DNA of 64,000 nucleotides. Source: Amycolatopsis japonica (GTDB lineage Bacteria > Actinomycetota > Actinomycetes > Mycobacteriales > Pseudonocardiaceae). How positions within the stretch are numbered: the stretch's first letter is position 1; every line of letters begins with the position of its first letter. Positions 53,305-61,252 of the stretch are shown one piece after another. The position numbers were made by a program, and so were the translations under genes. The stretch covers positions 4,898,001 through 4,962,000 of the forward strand of contig NZ_CP008953.1 in NCBI RefSeq assembly GCF_000732925.1, read 5' to 3'. The notes beneath the pieces were generated by a model. It saw only the letters and a program-made list of their open reading frames with translations, was not told the DNA's origin and ran no database searches.

Positions 53305-53395
53305 TGCGGACCTCCTCGGACGGCGGTCTTCCCACGATGATCGCCGCGGCGCCAACCGGCCAGCCTCGCAACGGCAGACCTTCGGGTACGCCGTG

Positions 53396-53411
53396 CTGCC
53401 CGTACGGGCAA
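53396..53411. promoter_or_regulatory. eCIS palindrome, site 4
   Basis: CTGCCCGTACGGGCAA, one base from perfect, centred 100 bases upstream of the DUF4255 gene and about 37 bases before the divergent gene at 53441. Confidence 0.7.
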
Positions 53412-53440
53412 CCGAGCCACCGTCGGTTACGCTGCCGGTC

Positions 53441-53998
53441 GTGCCCGAACAGACATGGTCACCCACTCCAGGGACACCCGTAATCGAGTACCGGTCCAGT
53501 CGCTGGTTGTTCATCGGCGGACTGGCCTTGTTGGTCTTCTTCGGGTTGGCCGCCATCTTCCCGGACGTCGGGAGCCCCTCGTCGTCGCGCAGAATCAAGA
53601 TGCCCGAGGAACCCGCGGCCTTCATCTTCGGCGCGCTCGCGGTGGGCGGTCTGCTGACGGCGATCGGCTCGGTCCCCCATAAGATTCGCTTCGCGGCCGA
53701 CGAACGTGGTCTGTGGTGGCGAGCCGGCCGCAAATCCGACCTGATCGGATGGGACGAGGTGCGCGCGGTGCGCGGCCAGGAACCGCGCCCGCGGCCCCAG
53801 GGCGACCCGAACGCGAAGGTCATCCTCTCGGCCCTGGTGTTCACCACCAAGGACCCGTACTTCGAAAGCCGCCACGCGAAACTGTTCACGCGCCCGTCCA
53901 CTCCCGGTCCCGAAGTGGAGCTGAGACTGCCGAACAGCACCATCGTCCGGCAGCTGACCCAGGAGATCGCGAGAGTCCGGCCGGACCTGGTCGCCTAG
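53441..53998 (+). CDS. Two-TM protein with PH-like domain
   Basis: 185 residues from GTG 53441. Two membrane helices (near 22-40 and 62-80), followed by a bPH-like beta domain (FAADERGLWWRAGRKSDLIGWDEVRAVRG). No clear family name. It reads away from the eCIS cap gene and shares the promoter region with palindrome site 4, so co-regulation is possible. Confidence 0.75.
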   Translation: MPEQTWSPTPGTPVIEYRSSRWLFIGGLALLVFFGLAAIFPDVGSPSSSRRIKMPEEPAAFIFGALAVGGLLTAIGSVPHKIRFAADERGLWWRAGRKSDLIGWDEVRAVRGQEPRPRPQGDPNAKVILSALVFTTKDPYFESRHAKLFTRPSTPGPEVELRLPNSTIVRQLTQEIARVRPDLVA

Positions 53999-54067
53999 CG
54001 TCGCAAGTCTGTGAAGGCCGTCCACTGTGGCCCGCCGGGCCATGCGGAACAAATGCGTTTCGAAGGG

Positions 54068-54988
54068 TCAGGCGTTCGCGCGCCTAAGACGCTCGGCCGC
54101 CTGTGCGCGGAGAGCGTCGTCGGCCTTCGGAGCCGTGCCGTGCAGGGCTTCCCAGCGGACGTCGTGCGCCGCCGTCCACAGACTGGCCGCCCACGCGACC
54201 TCCTGCTCCTCGTTGGTGAACCGGCGGCCACGATGGTCTTGGTAGGCCGCCAGGAACGCGGCGGAACTCTCGATCGGCGGCAGCCTCGCGGGCCCGGTCT
54301 TGGGGAACACGCCACTCGCGCCGCCCACCAGCGCCGCCTCCGGCTGCCAGGCCAGACTGTCCCAGTCGTGCACCGACCACACCTCCGTGCCGTGCCAGCA
54401 GAGATTCTGCGCCTCGAAGTCGGCGTGGCCCAGCACGCACGGCAGGTCCGCGGCCAGCAGCCGCTCGCGCGCCCGGCGCGCCGTGTCGACGACATACGCG
54501 GGCACCGCGCTCTGATCCAGTTCGTCGAGAGACCGGATCGACGGCCACACCCCGGGATCCCGGTGATCCCAGCGCGACCAGCGCGGATTCGGCAACGGCG
54601 GCGGGACGGCCAAGCCGGCCAGCCCGGCCATCAGCCGGGCGAACACCTCCGCGTAGCGCGCGGCCACGTCCGGCGAGTCGCCAGGCAGCAGCTCGCCGCC
54701 GGGGCGGAACTCCTCGGCGTGCACGGCCAGCGCGCCGCCGCCGACCGGAGGTGTGAGCGGCCGCGGACACGGAAACCCCTTGTCCGCCAACCAGGTCTGC
54801 GCGGCGACACAGGACGCGGCCCTCCCGTCGTCCTCGCGAGCCTTCACCACGACGTCTTGTCCGTCCGCCAGCCGCAGGCCGAACACCGTCGACATCGACC
54901 GCAGTTCGAACCGGACGCCGACGGGCCCGGCGCCCAAATGCTCCGCACACCAGACCGGCAGCCAGTCCGGTAGATCGTTCAACTCCAC
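54068..54988 (-). CDS. Aminoglycoside phosphotransferase-like kinase
   Basis: 306 residues from GTG 54988; the longer frame to 55210 runs through hairpins. Kinase motifs of the APH family: DGQDVVVKAREDDGRAA (ATP Lys), the catalytic loop LGHADFEAQNLCW and the metal-binding VHDWDSLAW. The substrate is unknown: many members phosphorylate sugars, choline or antibiotics. No resistance context is seen. Confidence 0.85.
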   Translation of the reverse strand: MELNDLPDWLPVWCAEHLGAGPVGVRFELRSMSTVFGLRLADGQDVVVKAREDDGRAASCVAAQTWLADKGFPCPRPLTPPVGGGALAVHAEEFRPGGELLPGDSPDVAARYAEVFARLMAGLAGLAVPPPLPNPRWSRWDHRDPGVWPSIRSLDELDQSAVPAYVVDTARRARERLLAADLPCVLGHADFEAQNLCWHGTEVWSVHDWDSLAWQPEAALVGGASGVFPKTGPARLPPIESSAAFLAAYQDHRGRRFTNEEQEVAWAASLWTAAHDVRWEALHGTAPKADDALRAQAAERLRRANA

Positions 54989-55050
54989 GAGGGGGACTGT
55001 GCCAGGTTCGCCGCCCTCCCGCGCCCGGGTTTGCGCGGGAGGGCCTCGCC

Positions 55051-55117
55051 CCGGACCAAGATCAACGGAGGATTGGGGACGTTGAGTGTCCCCAATCCTC
55101 CGTTGATCTTGGTCCGG
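55051..55117. repeat. Perfect 30-bp-stem hairpin
   Basis: Perfect stem beginning CCGGACCAAGATCAACGGAG, inner end GGGGAC/GTCCCC, loop GTTGAGT. It lies upstream of both flanking genes, so it is not at a gene end. Confidence 0.9.
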
Positions 55118-55133
55118 AATCGACAAGCCGATC

Positions 55134-55180
55134 GAGCGGGGAGGATTCCGGCCGTTGAGCGTCCGAAATCCTCCCCGCTC
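55134..55180. repeat. Second hairpin of the same type
   Basis: Arms GAGCGGGGAGGATT and AATCCTCCCCGCTC with a partly paired inner part and GTTGAGCG loop. It starts 17 bases after the previous hairpin. Confidence 0.8.
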
Positions 55181-55199
55181 ACCGATATCAGCTCCGCCA

Positions 55200-55221
55200 G
55201 CTATGCCCATATGGACATAGC
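55200..55221. promoter_or_regulatory. 22-bp near-palindrome, candidate operator
   Basis: Arms GCTATGCCCAT and ATGGACATAGC mirror each other with one unpaired position (two bases off perfect). It lies just before the broken transporter gene and could be a relic of its operator. Confidence 0.4.
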
Positions 55222-56167
55222 AGACCGTCGATTCGGCATTTGTGGCCTATGCCTCACGATGTCAGGCTTCTGCCTGATCGCCAGCAGCCGCGCTCGGCTG
55301 TCGCCCGACTCGATCGCCGCTGCCACCCTCGCCGGAACCACCCTGGAGTGGTACGACTTCTTCCTCTACGGCACCGCGTCCGCGCTGGTCTTCAACAAGC
55401 AGTTCGTCCCCCTGCTCAGCCCCGCGGTCGGCACCCTCGCCGCTTTCAGCACCCTCGCCGTCGGCTTCATCGCCCGCCCGCGAGCCCGTTCGCCGCCTGG
55501 GGCTGGCGGATCCCGTTCCTCCTGAGCTTCGTGCTGCTCGCGATCGGTCTGCTGATCCGGCTGCGGATCACCGAATCACCGTCGTTCACCAAGGCGGCGC
55601 AGGACGACAAGGTGGTCCGGTTCCCGCTCGGCGCGGCATTCAAGGGCGGCTTCGGCAGGCTCGCGCTGACCCTGCTGGTCGGCGTGGCGAACTCGGTGGT
55701 CGCCTACGTGTTCATGGGTCTCTTACGGGCCCCAGCGCCTCCACTACGACCGGCAGTTCCTGATCCTCTCGGTTACCGGATCGGCGGCGCTGTGGTTCGC
55801 CACCATCCCGCTCTGGACGCGGATCGCCGACCGCCGCGGCAGGCGCACCATGTTCGTCGCCGGATCGGCCGCGCTCCTGCTGTGGTGCCTCGCCTTCTTC
55901 CTGTTGCAGAACACCGGCAACACCGGGCTCGCGATGCTCGCGCTGGCGGGTATGGGCCTGGTCGGCCCGATGATCGCCACCGCGGTGCTCAACGCCACCG
56001 GCTCGACCACCGGTATCATCTGGTATCTGGCCGCGGTCTGTGGCGTCAGCATGATCAGCGCGATGACCCTGTTCCGCCTGGTCCCGTCCGGCGCCGCGGA
56101 ATCCACAATGGACGGACCGCGCGACGAAAACCACACCCTCCAACGCTCGTCCAGGACCACCCGGTAA
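55211..56167 (+). pseudogene. Broken MHS-family MFS transporter
   Basis: Pieces of a metabolite:proton symporter appear in order but in different frames. The first part (AATLAGTTLEWYDFFLYGTASAL to GFIARP) ends near 55470. It is joined out of frame to a later part (WGWRIPFLLSFVLLAIGLLIRLRITESP), skipping the region of helices 3-5 and the GDRxGR motif. Another frame change near 55720 leads to the last part (IPLWTRIADRRGRRTMFVAGSA to the end at 56167). An internal deletion and at least one frameshift mean no functional transporter. The true start is uncertain (ATG 55211 or 55259). Confidence 0.85.
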
Positions 56168-56201
56168 GCCAGGATGCACTCATCTCGACATTGGAGGTTC
56201 C

Positions 56202-56498
56202 ATGCCCAAGGGCTACTGGGTCAGCGTCTACCCCACCATCGCGGACCCCGAGGCGCTCGACGCCTACAACAAGCTGGCCGGCCGGGCCGTCAAGGCCGCG
56301 GGCGGGCGGACGTTCGCCCGCGGCGGCAGCCGGGTCGTCGCCCACGAAGCCGGGATCGCCGAGCGCGTCGTCCTGATCGAGTTCGACAGTTTCGAACAAG
56401 CGGTCGCCGCCTACGAGAGCGCGGCCTACCGGGAGGCGCTGGCCGCACTCCCCGAAGGGTTCGAGCGCGACTTCCGCATCGTCGAAGGTCTCGACTGA
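56202..56498 (+). CDS. DUF1330 family protein
   Basis: 98 residues with GGAGG before ATG 56202. DUF1330 pattern: GYWVSVYPTIADPEALDAYNKLA, GGRTFARGG and RVVLIEFDSFEQAVAAYES. Small cytoplasmic ferredoxin-like fold; no assigned activity. The stop is followed by a short gap to the next gene. Confidence 0.92.
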   Translation: MPKGYWVSVYPTIADPEALDAYNKLAGRAVKAAGGRTFARGGSRVVAHEAGIAERVVLIEFDSFEQAVAAYESAAYREALAALPEGFERDFRIVEGLD

Positions 56499-56551
56499 GG
56501 ACAAGAGCGTCGCTGCTCGATTTCGTGACCGGACGGTCTATTCTGCTGGGC

Positions 56552-57313
56552 GTGAGCGGCGACGCAGGCGAGCCATCCCCACCGCCCGGCATCTCCCAGC
56601 CGAAGAACCGGCCCGCACCAGGCGTCCTGTCCGATCGGTCCGGCCACGACCTGAAGACCAGGATTTGGATCGGTCTCCCGCTGGCGGTCGTCGGCGCCTA
56701 CCTGATCGGCGACGGTCCGGGACGGCTCCGGCTCGCCTGGGACCTGATCGGCTCCTGGTGGCCATGGGCCTTGGCGGGCCTGGCCGCGGTGAACCTGCTG
56801 AGGTCGCTGCTCCGGACCGGATCGCTGCTCGCACCGGGAATTCTCGCCTTCGCGGCCATGACGGCCTTGGCCTTTCGAGAAGGTGTCGCGGCGAGACCGC
56901 TCGTCGATGTCATCATTCCCGCCGTCATCGTCCTGACGGGGATGACCCTGTTGCTGTCCGCGGGTTCGGGGCTGACCGCTTCCTGGACCCGGTTTTTGGT
57001 GAGCGGCCGGGTGATCGCGTCCGTGCCGCCGCCAGACGGGGTGCGCCCCAGGGCGATTCTGGGGGAACTCAAGGCCGACCTATCACCGATGGCAACGCCA
57101 CCCGAGGAACTGCGCGTCACCGCGATCTTCGGGCATGTCCACCTGACGATTCCGGCGACCTGGCAATTGGACCTGCGTTCCGGCGGCACCGTTCTCACCC
57201 CGGTCCGAGGTCCGATCGGCACCGGACCGCTCGAGGTCCGGCTCAGCGTCCTGGGGTTCTGCGGCCTGGTCGATGTCGTCCGCGCACCTCCGGCGGTCAC
57301 GGAGACGGCGTAG
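56552..57313 (+). CDS. LiaF-like membrane protein
   Basis: 253 residues from GTG 56552. Four hydrophobic segments (near 38-52, 64-84, 92-108 and 120-140), then a C-terminal domain (PRAILGELKADLSPM, LRVTAIFGHVHLTIPATWQLDLRSGG, LEVRLSVLGFCGLVDVVR) like the cell-wall-stress proteins related to LiaF/DUF1707-type. A role in envelope stress sensing is inferred. Its end overlaps the converging gene by 17 bases. Confidence 0.72.
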   Translation: MSGDAGEPSPPPGISQPKNRPAPGVLSDRSGHDLKTRIWIGLPLAVVGAYLIGDGPGRLRLAWDLIGSWWPWALAGLAAVNLLRSLLRTGSLLAPGILAFAAMTALAFREGVAARPLVDVIIPAVIVLTGMTLLLSAGSGLTASWTRFLVSGRVIASVPPPDGVRPRAILGELKADLSPMATPPEELRVTAIFGHVHLTIPATWQLDLRSGGTVLTPVRGPIGTGPLEVRLSVLGFCGLVDVVRAPPAVTETA

Positions 57314-58367
57314 GCCCCGGTGATTCGCGGGGGTGCTCGTAACCGCGGCTTCCGAACGTGTACATGGCAAGACCGTCGATGATGCCATCGACCGAGTCCC
57401 CGCGGAAGAACTCGGACAGCTGAGCGAACTGGTCGTACTCGGCGGAGGCCGTATCCGGAAGTTTGTGATGCATCGCTTTGAGGAGGTCGAAGCGGTGCAG
57501 GTCGTAAGCGACCCGAATGTAAGTCGTGAACGTGACAGCCGCCGCTACGGCGCCCACGTAGGACATGCAGCACAAGACGAGCGCCAGTGCCGGAATCCAA
57601 TACGCCTTCGGTTCGTCCGCGAGTGCGACGACAGCGATCACGAAGACCAAGAAGAAGTTGATGCAGAAATTGGCGGCGGCGTCGAGCGAATCGCGAGCCG
57701 AGGCCTGCACCGAGGAGAGTTTGTCGGACAACAAGGGATACAGCCGCGGCCAGGAACTCAGGGTGTTCAGACCGTAGCGCTCGCCGGCCGACGTTTCCCC
57801 GGCCCGGAGCGCGTTGCCGAGCGCGGTCGGCAAGAGGGGGATTTGCGCCTGCCCGGACTCCTTCTTCCGCGGGTATCGCTCGAGTTTCGCCATGGCTCGC
57901 CGCTGCGCCGACACCACTCGCGAAGCAATCCGTTGCCGCCTTCTCTGCTCTTGGAGGGTTTCGGCTCGGGGACGACTTTCCAGGCGATCGAGTTCGTCTT
58001 CGAGACGATTGATCCGCGCCGCTAGAGCCTCAGTCTTGCGTGTCTGGTACTCGACCAGAACCGGCGCCAGCTGCGCGGTCAGCCACCACCCTTCCCAATA
58101 TCCTTCGAGCAGCCGGATCATCCGCACTTGGAACGGCTGCACCAGCACCGTGAGCAAAGTGATCACCAGCAGCGCGAGCAGGACCTGGACGATGTCCGTC
58201 CGCAGATCCGCCGGTATCAGGGGGCGCCAATCACTGCTCCCGGCGAAGCTCTGCGCTCGGAGCAAGAGCCAGACGAAGACGACGGTCACCGCGTTGGGCA
58301 GCAGACCGACGATCAGAATCCGGCCGAACGAGGCGGCACCCGAGGTGAGCAACGAGGCGATCCACAT
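57297..58367 (-). CDS. Membrane protein of unknown function
   Basis: 356 residues; ATG 58367 overlaps the upstream stop by one base. Four likely membrane helices in two pairs (about 15-37, 60-80 and 238-255, 258-280). Between them lies a long charged coiled-coil segment (TRKTEALAARINRLEDELDRLESRPRA region). No domain is recognised. Coupled to the cysteine-rich gene upstream, so they probably act together. Confidence 0.8.
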   Translation of the reverse strand: MWIASLLTSGAASFGRILIVGLLPNAVTVVFVWLLLRAQSFAGSSDWRPLIPADLRTDIVQVLLALLVITLLTVLVQPFQVRMIRLLEGYWEGWWLTAQLAPVLVEYQTRKTEALAARINRLEDELDRLESRPRAETLQEQRRRQRIASRVVSAQRRAMAKLERYPRKKESGQAQIPLLPTALGNALRAGETSAGERYGLNTLSSWPRLYPLLSDKLSSVQASARDSLDAAANFCINFFLVFVIAVVALADEPKAYWIPALALVLCCMSYVGAVAAAVTFTTYIRVAYDLHRFDLLKAMHHKLPDTASAEYDQFAQLSEFFRGDSVDGIIDGLAMYTFGSRGYEHPRESPGPTPSP

Positions 58368-58777
58368 CAGCTCGCTCCCTCGGACGTGAAGTCGAACGAC
58401 CTCCCGGCGCGGGTTCTCGGCGTCCCCACGAAACGTGGCCTCGGATCATGGGAGCCGTTCTCGCACTTGACGCCGCGTTTGGCCTCCTCGTCCGAGTCGT
58501 AGATCAGCACCCTCCCGCAGCCGCAAAGGAAAAGCCGAAGAGTCCGACATCCGGAGCCGCACGCGTCGCAGTTCTTTGACTGCTGCGCCAGCTGCGTTTT
58601 CACCACCTTCACGCACTTGTCACAGACGATCGCCCACCTGTGCCGGCGGTCGACCTCCACGCCGGGCAGGATTCCGCCGTGATGCCCACCGGGGAGCGCG
58701 AGGATCACCAACGAGAGCAGGCGACGGAACGCGCGACCTGACGACGGTGTCCGGCTTCCTGGTCTCATGAGCATCAC
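58367..58777 (-). CDS. Cysteine-rich zinc-binding-like protein
   Basis: 136 residues by the longest frame; the start is uncertain. It has CDKC, CDACGSGC, CGCGR and a later Cys, suggesting two zinc sites, in a basic context. No family is recognised. Coupled by TGATG to the downstream membrane protein. Confidence 0.65.
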   Translation of the reverse strand: MMLMRPGSRTPSSGRAFRRLLSLVILALPGGHHGGILPGVEVDRRHRWAIVCDKCVKVVKTQLAQQSKNCDACGSGCRTLRLFLCGCGRVLIYDSDEEAKRGVKCENGSHDPRPRFVGTPRTRAGRSFDFTSEGAS

Positions 58778-58897
58778 CTCGGCACCTGATTATGACCGAA
58801 CCAGGCCCTCTGGTCACCGCTTTCGAGCCAGGCTCGAGCCCAGACGATCCAGCTGACCGCAGCCTTCCGAGCTGAGCCGCAGACCCGTCCGAACAAA

Positions 58898-58915
58898 ATA
58901 GTCTGTTTAGACTAT
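58898..58915. promoter_or_regulatory. Candidate PadR operator
   Basis: ATAGTCTGTTTAGACTAT, a perfect palindrome with 7-bp arms and a GTTT centre, 30 bases upstream of the PadR gene and AT-rich against its surroundings. Typical of autoregulated PadR-exporter operons. Confidence 0.65.
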
Positions 58916-58944
58916 ACTGATCGGACCAGATCGGAGAAGCGCCC

Positions 58945-59538
58945 TTGCGAACCCTGACCATCCTCGGGCTGGCCGTGCTGCGACTGCTCAGCCGGCAACC
59001 CCAACACCCCTACGAAGTCCGGCAGCGCCTGCGAGAAGAGGGACTCGATCACCTGATCAAGGTCACCCACGGCGCGCTCTATCACACGTTCGACGTGCTC
59101 GCGAAGGCCGAGCTGATCGAAACGGTCGAGACCACCCGCGAGGGCAAGCGCCCGGAGCGGACGGTCTACGCGATCACCGACGAAGGGCGCGAAGTCGCCC
59201 TCGAACGACTGCGGGAACTGCTTTCCACGCTCCAGCCGGAGTACCCGACGTACAGTGCCGCGCTCGCCTTCATGTCGTTGCTCCCCAAGGAGGACGCGGT
59301 CGCCCAGCTCGAGCGCCGGGCCGTGCTCCTGGAGGCGTCGCTCGCGTCGGCGACGGCCGGGAGCGACGCGCTCGTCAAACGCGGCGTGGCGGCGATCGAC
59401 ATCGTCGAGATCCGGCATCTGCAGGCGCATCTGCGCGCCGACCTGGACCTGACACGCGCGATCGTCCAGGACATCCACGAAGGACGCCTGGACTGGCAGC
59501 CCGGCGAATCAGCGACCGAAGAGAAAGCGGACGGATGA
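58945..59538 (+). CDS. PadR-family transcriptional regulator
   Basis: 197 residues from TTG 58945 (GGAGAA upstream). Winged-helix domain of PadR type (LGLAVLRLLSRQPQHPYEVRQRLREEG, VTHGALYHTFDVLAKAELIE and ERTVYAITDEGRE) with a C-terminal dimerisation helix. Likely represses its own operon, including the exporter, until a drug-like ligand binds. Confidence 0.93.
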   Translation: MRTLTILGLAVLRLLSRQPQHPYEVRQRLREEGLDHLIKVTHGALYHTFDVLAKAELIETVETTREGKRPERTVYAITDEGREVALERLRELLSTLQPEYPTYSAALAFMSLLPKEDAVAQLERRAVLLEASLASATAGSDALVKRGVAAIDIVEIRHLQAHLRADLDLTRAIVQDIHEGRLDWQPGESATEEKADG

Positions 59539-61175
59539 GCAAACTGCGGGGGAATCCCTGGGCCGTGCTGGTGGCCCTCTGTCTCGGGTTCTTCATGACC
59601 TTGCTCGACACGACGGTCGTCGGCGTCGCGATCCCGAACATCGTCGAGCGGCTGGGCACTTCCTACAACGAGGTGCTCTGGGTCAGCAACTCCTACGTCC
59701 TGGTGCTGGCGGTCTTCCTGATCACCGGCGGCAGGCTCGGCGACCTGTTCGGCAAACGCGGCGTCTACCTCACCGGGGTCGCGGTGTTCACGCTGGCGTC
59801 CCTGCTGTGCGCGCTGGCGCAGGATCCCGGCCAGCTCATCGCGGCCCGCACACTGCAAGGCCTCGGCGCCGCTTTGCTGATCCCCCAGACGATGTCGATC
59901 ATCATGAGCATCTTCCCGCCGCAGCGGCGCGGAACCGCGCTCGGCGTCTGGGGCGCGGTGGCCGGCGTCGCCACCATCACGGGGCCGCCGCTGGGCGGCT
60001 TCCTCGTCGGCGTCCTCGACTGGCGCTGGATCTTCACCCTCAACGTACCGTTGGGCATCCTGATCCTGGTGTTCGCGCCGATGATCATCCCGGCCGGGGC
60101 GAAACCGCCGAGGACCGGCCGTTTCGACGTCCCCGGCACGGTACTGGTCATCCTCGGCCTGTCCTGCTTGGCTTTCGGCCTGCAGGAAGGCCAGCGCTAC
60201 CACTGGGGGACGATCTGGTCGTTCGTGAGCATCCCGCTGCTGCTGGTGTCGGGCGTGGCCTTACTCGTCGCGTTCGGTTTCACCCAGCGCAGACCCGGCA
60301 CACGCGCGCCCATGGTGCCGTTCGCGCTGCTGACCAACCGTAATTTCAGCCTGATGAACGCCGGCGCCATCGGGCTGTCGGTCGGCATCATGAGCATGGC
60401 GATCGGCTTCCAGCTCTACGCGCAGTCGGTGCTGGGCTTCTCGGCACTGGCCGCGGGCATGATCAGCCTGCCGATGTCGGCGATCTCCGTGGTCCTCGGC
60501 CCGTACGCGGGCAGGCTCAGCGACAAGGTGGGCGGCAAGCCGATCGTGGTCACCGGCCTGCTGCTGTTCGGTCTCGGCCTGCTGACCTTCTCTTTGACGT
60601 CCACTGTGGACAGTACGGTGTGGACACTGCTGCCCGCGATGATCGTGATGGGGCTGGGGCTCGGCGCGACGTTCGCACCACTGACCACGGTGGCCATGTA
60701 CGACGTGCAGCCGATGATGGCGGGCTCGGCGGCCGGCGTGCTGAACGCGACGAGGCAGATCGGCGCTGTGCTCGGCACCGCCGGTTTCGGTGTGCTGCTG
60801 CAGAATCAGCTCGTCGGCAACCTGCTGACGCGCGCCGAGTCGGTGGCCGCGACGCTGCCGCCCGAGGTACGCGGGGAATTCGTCGACGGAGTACGGCGTG
60901 CCACCGGCAGCGGCCTGGACTTCGCCGAACTGCAGGCGGGCACCGCGGTGCCGGTCCCGAGCGGGACCACCCCGGCGGTCGCCCGGCAGATCACGGCGGC
61001 GGCGAACGAGGTGTTCTCCGGCGGTTACGTCGCGGCGATGCACGGCGCGATGGTCCTGCCGATCACCGCCGTGCTCCTCGGCGCGATCTGCGCACTGCTG
61101 GCCAAACGCAGACAGCCACCCGCTCCGGCCGCACCGGACAGCACGGCGGAACAGCTGCCCGCCCCGGCGCGCTAG
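59535..61175 (+). CDS. MFS drug exporter, DHA2 (EmrB/QacA) family
   Basis: 546 residues; ATG 59535 overlaps the PadR stop (ATGA). Fourteen predicted helices. Family motifs: FFMTLLDTTVVGVAIPNI in helix 1, motif A GGRLGDLFGKRGVYL and motif C-like GAVAGVATITGPPLGGFLVG. Exports cationic or hydrophobic drugs using the proton gradient; control by the coupled PadR is expected. Confidence 0.95.
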   Translation: MSKLRGNPWAVLVALCLGFFMTLLDTTVVGVAIPNIVERLGTSYNEVLWVSNSYVLVLAVFLITGGRLGDLFGKRGVYLTGVAVFTLASLLCALAQDPGQLIAARTLQGLGAALLIPQTMSIIMSIFPPQRRGTALGVWGAVAGVATITGPPLGGFLVGVLDWRWIFTLNVPLGILILVFAPMIIPAGAKPPRTGRFDVPGTVLVILGLSCLAFGLQEGQRYHWGTIWSFVSIPLLLVSGVALLVAFGFTQRRPGTRAPMVPFALLTNRNFSLMNAGAIGLSVGIMSMAIGFQLYAQSVLGFSALAAGMISLPMSAISVVLGPYAGRLSDKVGGKPIVVTGLLLFGLGLLTFSLTSTVDSTVWTLLPAMIVMGLGLGATFAPLTTVAMYDVQPMMAGSAAGVLNATRQIGAVLGTAGFGVLLQNQLVGNLLTRAESVAATLPPEVRGEFVDGVRRATGSGLDFAELQAGTAVPVPSGTTPAVARQITAAANEVFSGGYVAAMHGAMVLPITAVLLGAICALLAKRRQPPAPAAPDSTAEQLPAPAR

Positions 61176-61252
61176 GGCAAAAAACCCCTCTTGACCAGGG
61201 GCAAGCGGCGAGACGATGCTGGAAGTCTTGTCTGCTTTTCCGGAGGGGAACC

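Noticed and set aside
26616-53998. Prophage remnant instead of an injection system
   Set aside because: No capsid, portal, terminase, integrase or lysis genes; AAA ATPase, DUF4255, DUF4157 and DUF6760 are hallmarks of eCIS loci.
60620-61252. Upstream extension of the GH27-like gene inside the MFS gene
   Set aside because: The signal peptide and GGAGGGG ribosome site place the start at 61253.
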